64,000 nt of DNA. It comes from Spirosoma sp. 48-14. GTDB taxonomy: Bacteria > Bacteroidota > Bacteroidia > Cytophagales > Spirosomataceae. The translations under genes and the position numbers were made by a program. Positions 34,654 through 43,282 of the stretch are shown here, piece by piece. The notes under the pieces were generated by a model that made no database searches, had not been told where the DNA came from, and worked only from the letters and a program-made list of their open reading frames with translations. Every line of letters begins with the position of its first letter. Positions within the stretch are counted from its first letter, which is position 1. The stretch spans positions 1-64,000 of the forward strand of contig NZ_MKUD01000019.1 in the NCBI RefSeq assembly GCF_001898575.1. Direction: 5' to 3'.

Positions 34654-35001
34654 ATGAAACGAAGCTACTTAGGTGAGTTTGAAGAGATCGTTCTATTAAC
34701 GGTTGCCGTACTGGAACTACAAGGACAAGCCTACGGAGTGGCCATTACGCACGAGATCATTGAGCAAACTGGTCGCTCGGTACGGCTCAATCAAATCCAC
34801 GCGGCCCTCGACCGACTTGAGGAAAAAGGCATGGTGAAGTCGGAAATGGGCGAACCTACTGCCGAACGGGGTGGACGCCGGAAACGGCTCTTTACCGTAA
34901 CGGCCTACGGTCGGCGAACCTTGCAGGAAATTCAGGAAGTCCGGGTTAGTTTCTGGAGTCGATTGCTGAATCCATTAAACCTAACCATCATTGGAGGCTA
35001 A
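34654..35001 (+). CDS. PadR-family transcriptional regulator, module 2
   Basis: A 115-residue winged-helix regulator opening YLGEFEEIVLLTVAVLELQGQAYGVAI, with recognition region TGRSVRLNQIHAALDRLEEKGMV and wing ERGGRRKRLFTVT. It heads a run of four large permease genes. In contrast to modules 1 and 3, its stop does not overlap the first permease start: 126 bp separate them, and 106 bp of that is a REPIN-like element. The likely role is control of the permease run. Confidence 0.93.
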   Translation: MKRSYLGEFEEIVLLTVAVLELQGQAYGVAITHEIIEQTGRSVRLNQIHAALDRLEEKGMVKSEMGEPTAERGGRRKRLFTVTAYGRRTLQEIQEVRVSFWSRLLNPLNLTIIGG

Positions 35002-35010
35002 CCCTTCCTT

Positions 35011-35116
35011 GTAGAAACGGGTGCGCCGTTGCGACGAGGAATGACGCCCCCTGACCGGATGGTTTTATTTATAAAAATTGCTGACGCACAAGAGACGCGA
35101 GGTATCGCGTCTCTAC
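35011..35116. repeat. Composite GTAGAGAC repeat element, copy 3 (inverted)
   Basis: A 106-bp element in the opposite orientation to copies 1 and 2. ATTGCTGACGCACA (35077-35090) and CTGACCGGATGGTTTT (near 35051) are shared in reverse complement with copy 2. The right end GAGACGCGAGGTATCGCGTC is intact, while the left end (GTAGAAACGGGTGCG) is degraded. It lies between padR module 2 and its first permease. Confidence 0.75.
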
Positions 35117-35127
35117 ATGGAAAACCT

Positions 35128-37764
35128 ATGCAACAACCTCCCCAACTCCCCGACCGGCTACTTCGCTTTTTCCTGGCCGATGACCGGCTGGAAGAGGTAT
35201 TGGGTGATTTGCACGAAGAATACCGCTGGCAGGTCAACCGCGTAGGCGAGCAACGGGCTCGCTGGCAGTACTGGATCGATGCGCTGGGATTTATAAAACC
35301 ACAATTTTCTATCAGACAGGAATCGAACCACTATTCAAACCCATCGAATACGACGATGCTACGTAATTATCTCAAAATCGCTTTTCGCAATCTGGCTCGG
35401 CATAAAGGCTATTCTGCAATTAATATTGGAGGCCTGGCGGTGGGCATGGCGGTTGCCATGTTAATTGGCTTATGGATTTACGACGAGCTATCGTACAACA
35501 CCTATCATCAACACTACAACCGTATTGCCCAGGTCATGCAACACCAAACGGTAAACGGGCACATCAGTACACAAGAATCCATTCCTATTCCGCTGGATGC
35601 CGAATTACGCAATAAGTACGGCAACAACTTTAAACATCTGGCACTGGCAGCCTATCCAGGCAATAGAATTCTGTCGTACGGCGAAAAGAAGCTAGCACGT
35701 ACGGGAAACTACATGGGTGCCGACATGCCAGAGATCCTCTCGCTGGCTATGCTGAAAGGGAATCGCAATGGTCTGAAAGAGACCAACTCTATTTTGCTAT
35801 CAGCCTCAACGGCCCAGGCACTTTTTGGCGATACAGACCCAATTGATAAACTCATCAATATCGAAGGCAAGGCCGATGTGAAGGTAACGGGGATTTATGA
35901 AGACTTACCGTTCAATACCGAGTTTCATGATCTGACCTTCATTGCGCCCTGGGAATTATACGTAGCAACACAGCCCTGGGTAAAGCAGGCACTCGACAAG
36001 CGCGTGTGGGGCGAAAACTCGTTTCAACTGTTTGTACAGCTTGCCGACCATACAGCTATAAAAACAGTAAGTGACCGTATCCTGAATGCCAAGTTAGATA
36101 ATGTTCCGGCCGAAGATAAAAAATACAAGTCAGAGATATTTCTGCATCCGATGAGCGACTGGCGATTGTACTCCGGCTGGGAAGAAGGCGTCCAGACGGG
36201 AGGTTACATTCAGTACGTTCGGCTGTTTGCTATCGTGGGCATTTTCGTACTCCTGCTGGCGTGCATCAACTTTATGAACCTAAGTACAGCCCGGTCTGAG
36301 AAGCGGGCGAAAGAGGTGGGCATTCGGAAAGCAGTTGGCTCGGTACGTAGCCAGCTCGTGAATCAGTTTTTTAGCGAGTCGTTTCTGGTCGTTGTTTTGG
36401 CGTTTGTGGGTGCCTTGTTACTTATTATGGGGTCACTTCCCTGGTTTAATAATCTGGCAAATAAGCAAATAACTTTCCCCTGGAGTAAACTACCGTTCTG
36501 GCTAATCAGTCTTGGATTCATCCTAATAACGGGTCTGTTAGCCGGAAGTTACCCAGCTCTTTATCTATCGTCGTTTCAGCCAATTAAAGTGCTGAAAGGA
36601 ACGTTTAAAGTGGGTGGTTTGGCAGCAATGCCGCGCAAGGTGTTGATTGTGGTTCAATTTACCGTGTCCATTACGCTGATCATCGGTACGATCATCGTTT
36701 ACAGGCAGATTCAGCACACAAAAAATCGCCCGCTTGGCTACGATAACAACGGTGTGGTAATGATTCCAATGCTATCACCAGCGTTCTACGGCAAATACGA
36801 CGTACTGAAAACCGACCTCAAAAATGCAGGTGTTATTCAGGAAATTGCCGAATCATCCAGTCCAATGACGGGTGTTTGGTCAAATACGAGCGGCTTTAAC
36901 TGGCAAGGCAAAGACCCGTCGCTCGATACTGATTTTTCGACCATTTGGGTAACGCACGACTTCGGCAAAACAGTAGGCTGGCAGTTCAAAGAGGGACGCG
37001 ATTTTTCGAGAGCCTTCTCAACAGATTCGTCGGCCATGATTATCAATGAAACGGCTGTCAAGTTTATGGGACTCAAGCATCCAGTTGGTACGGTTGTCAC
37101 GTGGGGAGAAGAAAACGATTCCAGGGCGAAAAAGTATACCATCATAGGGGTAATTAAAGACGTATTGGCTGAGTCACCTTATGAGCCGGTGAAACAAGCC
37201 ATTTACGTCATGGATTATAATAACGTCAACTGGATTATGCTCAAGCTATCCTCAAACCGAAGCGTCAGCCAATCCATAGCGACTATCGAATCTGTTTTCA
37301 AAAAACACATCCCCTCAGCGCCATTCAGCTACAAATTTGCCTACGAAGAGTTTGGCAAAAAGTTTGCGTCGGAAGAGCGGATCGGCAAGCTGGCTGGCAG
37401 CTTTGCGGTGTTAGCCATTTTTCTCTCGTGTTTGGGTCTGTTCGGGCTAGCTTCCTTTACGGCCGAGCAACGGACTAAAGAAATTGGGGTTCGGAAAGTA
37501 CTAGGCGCATCGGTACTGAACCTATGGAGTTTGTTGTCGAAAGATTTCCTGATGCTGGTGATTATCGCCTGTCTGATTGCGTCGCCCATTGCCTACTATT
37601 ACCTGAGCGATTGGCTGAACGACTACCAATATCGCACCGAGATATCGTGGTGGGTATTTGCGGGATCCGGCGTTGGCGCTCTGATCATTACGCTAGTAAC
37701 CGTCAGCTTCCAAACTGTTAAAGCCGCATTGGTCAATCCCGTAAAATCGCTGCGATCGGAATAA
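35128..37764 (+). CDS. FtsX-type permease with prefix domain, module 2 gene 1
   Basis: An 878-residue permease. The prefix (6-60) has PPQLPDRLLRFFLADDRLEEVLGDLHEEYRWQV. TM1 is at about 97-116, and the MacB-type periplasmic domain follows. The first coupling loop is RAKEVGIRKAVGSV, and the second half has loop RTKEIGVRKVLGAS at about 782-795. The C-terminus is NPVKSLRSE. ATG 35128 is chosen because it opens the same way as its neighbours; an upstream extension reads through the repeat element. It is 12 bp after that element and 52 bp before the next permease gene. No partner ATPase is visible. Confidence 0.9.
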   Translation: MQQPPQLPDRLLRFFLADDRLEEVLGDLHEEYRWQVNRVGEQRARWQYWIDALGFIKPQFSIRQESNHYSNPSNTTMLRNYLKIAFRNLARHKGYSAINIGGLAVGMAVAMLIGLWIYDELSYNTYHQHYNRIAQVMQHQTVNGHISTQESIPIPLDAELRNKYGNNFKHLALAAYPGNRILSYGEKKLARTGNYMGADMPEILSLAMLKGNRNGLKETNSILLSASTAQALFGDTDPIDKLINIEGKADVKVTGIYEDLPFNTEFHDLTFIAPWELYVATQPWVKQALDKRVWGENSFQLFVQLADHTAIKTVSDRILNAKLDNVPAEDKKYKSEIFLHPMSDWRLYSGWEEGVQTGGYIQYVRLFAIVGIFVLLLACINFMNLSTARSEKRAKEVGIRKAVGSVRSQLVNQFFSESFLVVVLAFVGALLLIMGSLPWFNNLANKQITFPWSKLPFWLISLGFILITGLLAGSYPALYLSSFQPIKVLKGTFKVGGLAAMPRKVLIVVQFTVSITLIIGTIIVYRQIQHTKNRPLGYDNNGVVMIPMLSPAFYGKYDVLKTDLKNAGVIQEIAESSSPMTGVWSNTSGFNWQGKDPSLDTDFSTIWVTHDFGKTVGWQFKEGRDFSRAFSTDSSAMIINETAVKFMGLKHPVGTVVTWGEENDSRAKKYTIIGVIKDVLAESPYEPVKQAIYVMDYNNVNWIMLKLSSNRSVSQSIATIESVFKKHIPSAPFSYKFAYEEFGKKFASEERIGKLAGSFAVLAIFLSCLGLFGLASFTAEQRTKEIGVRKVLGASVLNLWSLLSKDFLMLVIIACLIASPIAYYYLSDWLNDYQYRTEISWWVFAGSGVGALIITLVTVSFQTVKAALVNPVKSLRSE

Positions 37765-37775
37765 ATCTGTTGCCC

Positions 37776-37803
37776 GTAGAGACAAGGCATGCCTTGTCTC
37801 TAC
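37776..37803. repeat. Simple 28-bp palindrome, copy 1
   Basis: Perfect palindrome with half-site GTAGAGACAAGGCA and its complement. It occupies most of the 52-bp gap between two permease genes. Confidence 0.85.
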
Positions 37804-37816
37804 ATACCCCAACCCT

Positions 37817-40477
37817 ATGCCCAATACACCTCCCCAACTACCCGACCGACTGCTTCGCTTTTTTCTGCCTGATGATCAGTTGGAAGAGGTGCTGGGTGAT
37901 CTGCACGAAGAATACCGCTGGCAGGTAAACCGTGTGGGTAAGCGACAGGCACGCTGGCAGTACTGGCTCAATACGATTGGCTTTCTGAAGCCGTGGGTAG
38001 TCAGACGAACGATCAACAAGTACCCAACTCCAACAAATACGACGATGCTACGTAACTATTTTAAAATCGCGTTTCGAAATCTGGCCCAAAGTAAAGGCTA
38101 CTCGGCGCTGACAATTTTTGGTCTGGCGCTTGGTTTGGCCGTGAGCCTGCTCAGTATTCTTTATGTGACCGACGAACTGAGCTATGACCGCTACAACGAA
38201 AAAGCCGACCGTATTTACCGGATCAACAGCGACATTAGTTTCTCGCTCAAAGGCATACAAACGGCAAGATCGCCTACACCAATGGGCCAAACGCTGAAAC
38301 GGGACTTTCCCGAAGTCGAGGAAGCCACCCGGTTAGGCAAATACGGTAGCCATCTGGTAAAAAGTGATCACACCATCATCCGGGAGAATGGTGTGCTGTA
38401 TGCCGACTCGACTGTTTTCGACGTGTTTACACTACCTATGCTGGCGGGGAATCCTAAGAAAGCACTGACCGAGCCGCAGTCGGTCGTCCTTACGGAGCAT
38501 ACGGCCAAAAAGTACTTCGGCACTACGGATGCCCTAAATCGGGTACTGGTTTTCGATGACAACGATATCAGGCGGGTAACGGGAATCATTGAAGACATTC
38601 CTGCCCAGTCGCACGTTCAGGCCGACTTTCTCCTGCCCTTGCATGAAACAAATGATGCCAAAGTCAATAAATGGGGCAACCACATATTCTCGACCTATGT
38701 GGTGTTGCGGCCAGGCACTAAACCTGAGTTGGTAAACGCTAAATTCGAGCACATCCTTCAAACCTACGTCGACCCGGCATTACGGCGCTACTTCAACACC
38801 TCTCTGGCCGAAACTCGAAAAGCGGGCAATTACTTCAATTACTCCCTCCTACCTCTGACCGATATTCACCTGCATTCGGACCGAGACGGGGAGCTTTCGC
38901 CCAACAACAGCATCGAATATGTCTATCTTTTCTTAGTGATCGCCCTGTTCATCCTGCTGATTGCTGTCTTTAATTTTATCAATCTGACAACCGCCCGGTC
39001 AGCCAAACGGGCGCGGGAAGTGGGGGTTCGTAAAGTAGCGGGTTCAACCCGGGCGGAGTTGATTCTACAATTCCTGTCGGAGTCATTACTAACCACTTTT
39101 TTTGCCTTACTGGTCGGTATAGGTTTGGTCTATTTCCTACTACCTATCTTCAATAGATTATCGGCTAAAAACCTGGCGTTTAACCAGTTGATTGAGACAC
39201 CATCCATTTTCTATCTGTTAGTAGGCGCAGGATCTGTTGGTATTCTGGCTGGTTTATACCCTGCATTATACCTCTCTTCATTCAAACCCATTACTGTATT
39301 AAAAGGCAAATTATGGGTAATGCCGGGGCGCCACAATCTACGCAACTACTTGGTTGTTTTCCAGTTTTCGCTCTCTGTATTACTCATTATAGGTACGCTG
39401 CTCATCAACCAGCAAATGCAGTATATCCAGAACAAGAAACTGGGCTTCAACAAAGAACAGGTCGTTGTCATCAATACGGCTCAATCGACGGAACAGGAAG
39501 TGATTACCTTCAAGCAGGAAGTGCTACGGAGTCCTGCCATAAAAACAGGGACTGTGAGTGGTTTTCTTCCCGTTGCGTCGAATCGTTGGAATGACATGTG
39601 GTATCCAGAAAACACAACGGATCAAAAGCAATCGGTAGGCATGCAGGAGTGGCAGGTCGATCCAGATTATATCGCCACGCTGGGTATGCAACTGCTGAAG
39701 GGTCGGAATTTTATAGCCGGACGTCTTGCCGATAAGCAGGCGGTCATTATTAACGAAAGTGCCGCCAAACGATTTGGGTATCAGAACCCCGTCGGGAAGA
39801 GTATTCATTTGACGGGTGGCGAGCAACTGACAATTATCGGTGTGGTAAAGGACTTTCATTATGAATCCCTTCGGAACACCATCGAACCCGTAGGGCTAGT
39901 GGTCGATGCAGGTGTGCTGGGTGGCCATAGCGAACTCTATTTATCTGATGTCTCTTTCCGGCTCAACACGGCCGATGTGGCTTCGGCGCTCGCTACCATT
40001 GAGAAAACCTGGAAGCAGATTGCTCCGGATCGGCCGTTTGCCTATTCCTTTTTAAGTGACGATTTCGACGCGATGTACCGTGCCGAACAACGTACTGAGC
40101 AACTATTTATGGCCTTTGCCGCCATAGCCATTCTGATTGCCTGTCTGGGTCTCTTTGGCTTAAGTGCGTTTGCCGCCGAGCAGCGACAAAAGGAGATTGG
40201 CGTTCGCAAAGTACTGGGAGCATCTATCCCGGCCATTGTCGCGCTGCTCTCGAAAGACTTTCTGAAACCAGTTCTAATTGCCATTGTCATTGCATCCCCC
40301 ATCGCGTGGTGGGCCACCCATACATGGCTCCAGGACTTCGCCTATAAGGTTGACATTGCGTGGTGGGTATTTGCTCTGGCAGGAATACTGTCGATTGGGA
40401 TTGCCCTGCTAACGGTGAGTTTTCAAAGCATCAAAGCTGCGTTGATGAATCCGGTGAAATCATTACGGTCTGAGTAG
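37817..40477 (+). CDS. FtsX-type permease with prefix domain, module 2 gene 2
   Basis: An 886-residue permease with prefix PPQLPDRLLRFFLPDDQLEEVLGDLHEEYRWQV. TM1 is in YSALTIFGLALGLAVSLLSILYV, with the periplasmic region DRYNEKADRIYRI. The first coupling loop is RAREVGVRKVAGSTR and the second EQRQKEIGVRKVLGAS, slightly different from the RTKEIG of other copies. It ends NPVKSLRSE. The TAG stop (40475-40477) is part of the following repeat element, whereas the sister genes have TAA or TGA before their repeats. It lies 13 bp after the first 28-bp palindrome. Confidence 0.9.
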   Translation: MPNTPPQLPDRLLRFFLPDDQLEEVLGDLHEEYRWQVNRVGKRQARWQYWLNTIGFLKPWVVRRTINKYPTPTNTTMLRNYFKIAFRNLAQSKGYSALTIFGLALGLAVSLLSILYVTDELSYDRYNEKADRIYRINSDISFSLKGIQTARSPTPMGQTLKRDFPEVEEATRLGKYGSHLVKSDHTIIRENGVLYADSTVFDVFTLPMLAGNPKKALTEPQSVVLTEHTAKKYFGTTDALNRVLVFDDNDIRRVTGIIEDIPAQSHVQADFLLPLHETNDAKVNKWGNHIFSTYVVLRPGTKPELVNAKFEHILQTYVDPALRRYFNTSLAETRKAGNYFNYSLLPLTDIHLHSDRDGELSPNNSIEYVYLFLVIALFILLIAVFNFINLTTARSAKRAREVGVRKVAGSTRAELILQFLSESLLTTFFALLVGIGLVYFLLPIFNRLSAKNLAFNQLIETPSIFYLLVGAGSVGILAGLYPALYLSSFKPITVLKGKLWVMPGRHNLRNYLVVFQFSLSVLLIIGTLLINQQMQYIQNKKLGFNKEQVVVINTAQSTEQEVITFKQEVLRSPAIKTGTVSGFLPVASNRWNDMWYPENTTDQKQSVGMQEWQVDPDYIATLGMQLLKGRNFIAGRLADKQAVIINESAAKRFGYQNPVGKSIHLTGGEQLTIIGVVKDFHYESLRNTIEPVGLVVDAGVLGGHSELYLSDVSFRLNTADVASALATIEKTWKQIAPDRPFAYSFLSDDFDAMYRAEQRTEQLFMAFAAIAILIACLGLFGLSAFAAEQRQKEIGVRKVLGASIPAIVALLSKDFLKPVLIAIVIASPIAWWATHTWLQDFAYKVDIAWWVFALAGILSIGIALLTVSFQSIKAALMNPVKSLRSE

Positions 40478-40570
40478 AGACGCAATCCTTTGCGTCTGCT
40501 GTGCGTCAGCAATTGGTTAGCATTAGCCCAAAACCATCCGGTCAGGAGACGCCAAGGGTGGCGTCTCTAC
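40474..40570. repeat. Composite GTAGAGAC repeat element, copy 2
   Basis: A 97-bp element with arms starting GTAGAGACGC (40474) and ending GCGTCTCTAC (40570); the arms differ at about four bases. The centre has TGTGCGTCAGCAAT (40500-40513) and AAAACCATCCGGTCAGG, shared with the other two copies. It begins inside the stop codon of the upstream permease and ends 10 bp before the next start. Confidence 0.8.
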
Positions 40571-40580
40571 ATAAATAACC

Positions 40581-43223
40581 ATGAAACAACCTCCCCAACT
40601 CGCCGATAAACTACTCCGTTTCTTTCTGTCCGACGACCGGCTGGAGGAGGTGTTGGGTGATCTACATGAAGAATACCGCTGGCAGGTCAACCGTGTGGGC
40701 GAGCGACGGGCAAAATGGCGATACTGGCGCGATGTGCTGGGTTTTCTGAAACCGTGGGCGGTTAAACGAAAAGTGGTAGAACCACCAGCAGCAGCCAGCC
40801 CTACCCGCTATCAACGATTCGATCCTTATTCAACAACGTCTTACTTCAATCCTGCTATGTTTCGCAACTATTTCCGAACCGCCTGGCGTAATCTGGTCAA
40901 AAACCGATTCTATTCGCTTATCAACATGACGGGCCTAACGGCTGGTCTGGCCGTGGGTATTCTGATTCTGCTTTGGGTACAGGATGAACTGAGTTTCGAC
41001 CGATTTCATCAGAAAGCCGATGCCATCTACCGACTCGAAAACTGGGCTGGAACTGGCGACAGTCGGCAAATATGGACATCTACCGTAGCGCCCATTGCCG
41101 TATTAGGCAAAAAGGAACTGCCTGAAATCAACGATGGCGTTCGTATTTCGTACAACGGCACTTATACACTGTTCAAATACCAGGATAAAACCGTCAACGA
41201 AACGGGTACGCACTTCGCCGACCCCAGCCTGTTTTCTGTGTTCGATTTTCCGCTCATTCAGGGCAATTCGGCCAATCCGTTTCCCGACAATCAGTCGATT
41301 GTGCTGACTGAAAGTACGGCCAAACGCTATTTTGGTGACGCAAACCCAATCGGTAAAATTCTGGCCAGCAACAACAATAGCTCGTTTCGGGTCAGTGGTG
41401 TAGTTCGGGACTTCCCGAAGAATTCGAGTATTCAGGGCGATATGATACTGCCTATTTCGCTGCTGTTCGATGAGATGTACCGGACACGAACCGATGGAAA
41501 AAACAAAGACAATGATTTTTCGCAGTTCGATTACGAAACGTATCTGCTGCTAAAACCGGGAACCGATCTTGGTAAGCTGACCGATAAACTGCGGACGATT
41601 CACCTCCGTAACAAACCCGACGATACTGATCTTACCTACCTGCTACAACCGTTGGCCGATATGCATCTGTATAGAGCCGATGGTAGCCCAGGAGGGATCG
41701 AAACGGTGCGGATGTTCTCGGTGATAGCGCTGCTCATTCTGGTCATTGCCTGCATCAACTATGTAAATCTCTCGACGGCCCGGTCGCTGTTGCGGTCGAA
41801 GGAGGTTAGTATGCGGAAGATCGTGGGCGCGGCAAAAGGGCAGTTGTTCTTACAGTTTGTGATTGAAACTGCGCTTCTGTTCTCGCTGGCTGCTGTTGTC
41901 GCCCTCGGCTTGATTTACCTGCTTTTACCAGCCTACAATCAGCTAACCGAAAAACAACTGACACTTGATGTGACGAATTATCGCATCTGGCATGTGATGG
42001 CGCTAACCATTGCCGGAACTCTGATTGCGTCGAGTATTTACCCGGCTCTGCTACTTTCTTCATTCGAACCGCTCAAAGCGCTGAAAGGTCGAGTGTCGGC
42101 CCGGTTCAGTGAAGCAACGTTCCGAAAAGTGCTGGTGGTGGCGCAGTTTGCCGTAACGGTTATTCTGATTGCCAGCACGCTGATTATCCGCAACCAGTTG
42201 AGCTTCATTCGGTCCAAAGAACTTGGTTACGACAAAACCCATGTGTTTGCGTTCTTCATGCGCGACATGGGCGGGCACTACGACGCTGTCAAAGCTGAAC
42301 TACTGCATCAGCCAGGCGTAGCGAGCATTACGCGTTCCAGCGCCAATATTGTCCGACTCAATTCGCAAACGGGCGACAATGAATGGGATGGCAAAGAACA
42401 GGGTGAAACGATGTTTATGCGCCCTATGGCTATCGACAACGATTTTATCCCGTTCTTTAAAATGAAGCTGGTTGAGGGAGCCAACTTTACGGGAGCCGTA
42501 GCCGACTCGACCCATTTTATACTGAATGAAACGGCCGTTAAAACGGCGCGACTGAAAAATCCGATTGGCAAGAAGTTCAGGCTCTGGAAACACAAAGGCA
42601 CCATCATTGGCGTCGTCAAGGACTTCCATTTTGCATCGATGCGTCAGAAGATCGAACCGGCCATCTTCTATTACGAACCGGCCAATCTGAACGCGATGTA
42701 CATCAAAACGACCGGAAAAGACGCCGAACGCGCCATCGCTTCTGCCCAGAAAGCCTGGAAACAATACAATCCCGACTACCCTTTCGACTACGCGTTTCTG
42801 GACGATGTATTCAACCGGCTTTACCTGTCGGAACAAAAAACGGGGATGCTGTTCAACATTTTTGCGGGTATCGCCATCCTGATTTCCTGCCTGGGTCTGT
42901 TCGGTCTGGCTACCTATACGGCGCAGGTACGCACCCGTGAGATTGGCGTACGGAAAGTGCTGGGAGCCAGCGTGTCGGGAATCATTCAGTTGTTAGCCAA
43001 AGACTTCGTCAAACTGGTGTTCATTGCTATTTTGCTGGCTACACCCATTGCCTGGTATACCATGAGTCTGTGGCTAGAAGATTTCGCGTACCGAACCAAT
43101 GTACAATGGTGGGTCTTCGCCATAGCGGGTATACTGGCGCTGGCCATTGCCTTGCTGACGGTCAGTTTCCAAAGTATCAAAGCCGCCCTGATGAATCCGG
43201 TGAAGAGTTTGCGGTCGGAATAA
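40581..43223 (+). CDS. FtsX-type permease with prefix domain, module 2 gene 3
   Basis: An 880-residue permease with prefix PPQLADKLLRFFLSDDRLEEVLGDLHEEYRWQV. TM1 is in YSLINMTGLTAGLAVGILILLWV, then a periplasmic domain (FHQKADAIYRLENWAG). The coupling loops are RSKEVSMRKIVGAAK and VRTREIGVRKVLGAS. The first is more divergent than in its neighbours. It ends NPVKSLRSE. It lies between the second composite element and a 28-bp palindrome. The function is as for the other copies: mechanotransmission or export with an unlinked ATPase. Confidence 0.9.
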   Translation: MKQPPQLADKLLRFFLSDDRLEEVLGDLHEEYRWQVNRVGERRAKWRYWRDVLGFLKPWAVKRKVVEPPAAASPTRYQRFDPYSTTSYFNPAMFRNYFRTAWRNLVKNRFYSLINMTGLTAGLAVGILILLWVQDELSFDRFHQKADAIYRLENWAGTGDSRQIWTSTVAPIAVLGKKELPEINDGVRISYNGTYTLFKYQDKTVNETGTHFADPSLFSVFDFPLIQGNSANPFPDNQSIVLTESTAKRYFGDANPIGKILASNNNSSFRVSGVVRDFPKNSSIQGDMILPISLLFDEMYRTRTDGKNKDNDFSQFDYETYLLLKPGTDLGKLTDKLRTIHLRNKPDDTDLTYLLQPLADMHLYRADGSPGGIETVRMFSVIALLILVIACINYVNLSTARSLLRSKEVSMRKIVGAAKGQLFLQFVIETALLFSLAAVVALGLIYLLLPAYNQLTEKQLTLDVTNYRIWHVMALTIAGTLIASSIYPALLLSSFEPLKALKGRVSARFSEATFRKVLVVAQFAVTVILIASTLIIRNQLSFIRSKELGYDKTHVFAFFMRDMGGHYDAVKAELLHQPGVASITRSSANIVRLNSQTGDNEWDGKEQGETMFMRPMAIDNDFIPFFKMKLVEGANFTGAVADSTHFILNETAVKTARLKNPIGKKFRLWKHKGTIIGVVKDFHFASMRQKIEPAIFYYEPANLNAMYIKTTGKDAERAIASAQKAWKQYNPDYPFDYAFLDDVFNRLYLSEQKTGMLFNIFAGIAILISCLGLFGLATYTAQVRTREIGVRKVLGASVSGIIQLLAKDFVKLVFIAILLATPIAWYTMSLWLEDFAYRTNVQWWVFAIAGILALAIALLTVSFQSIKAALMNPVKSLRSE

Positions 43224-43233
43224 TCCTGTTTCC

Positions 43234-43261
43234 GTAGAGACAAGGCGTGCCTTGTCTCTAC
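43234..43261. repeat. Simple 28-bp palindrome, copy 2
   Basis: Half-site GTAGAGACAAGGCG with complement; only the central two bases break symmetry (GCGTGC). It lies between permease genes ending at 43223 and starting at 43283. Confidence 0.85.
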
Positions 43262-43282
43262 ATGCCTTAACCCCTACACCCC

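Noticed and set aside
42300..42836. 178-codon open frame on the minus strand inside a permease gene
   Set aside because: It is antisense to a well-supported permease with conserved motifs on the plus strand, and its product has no recognisable features.
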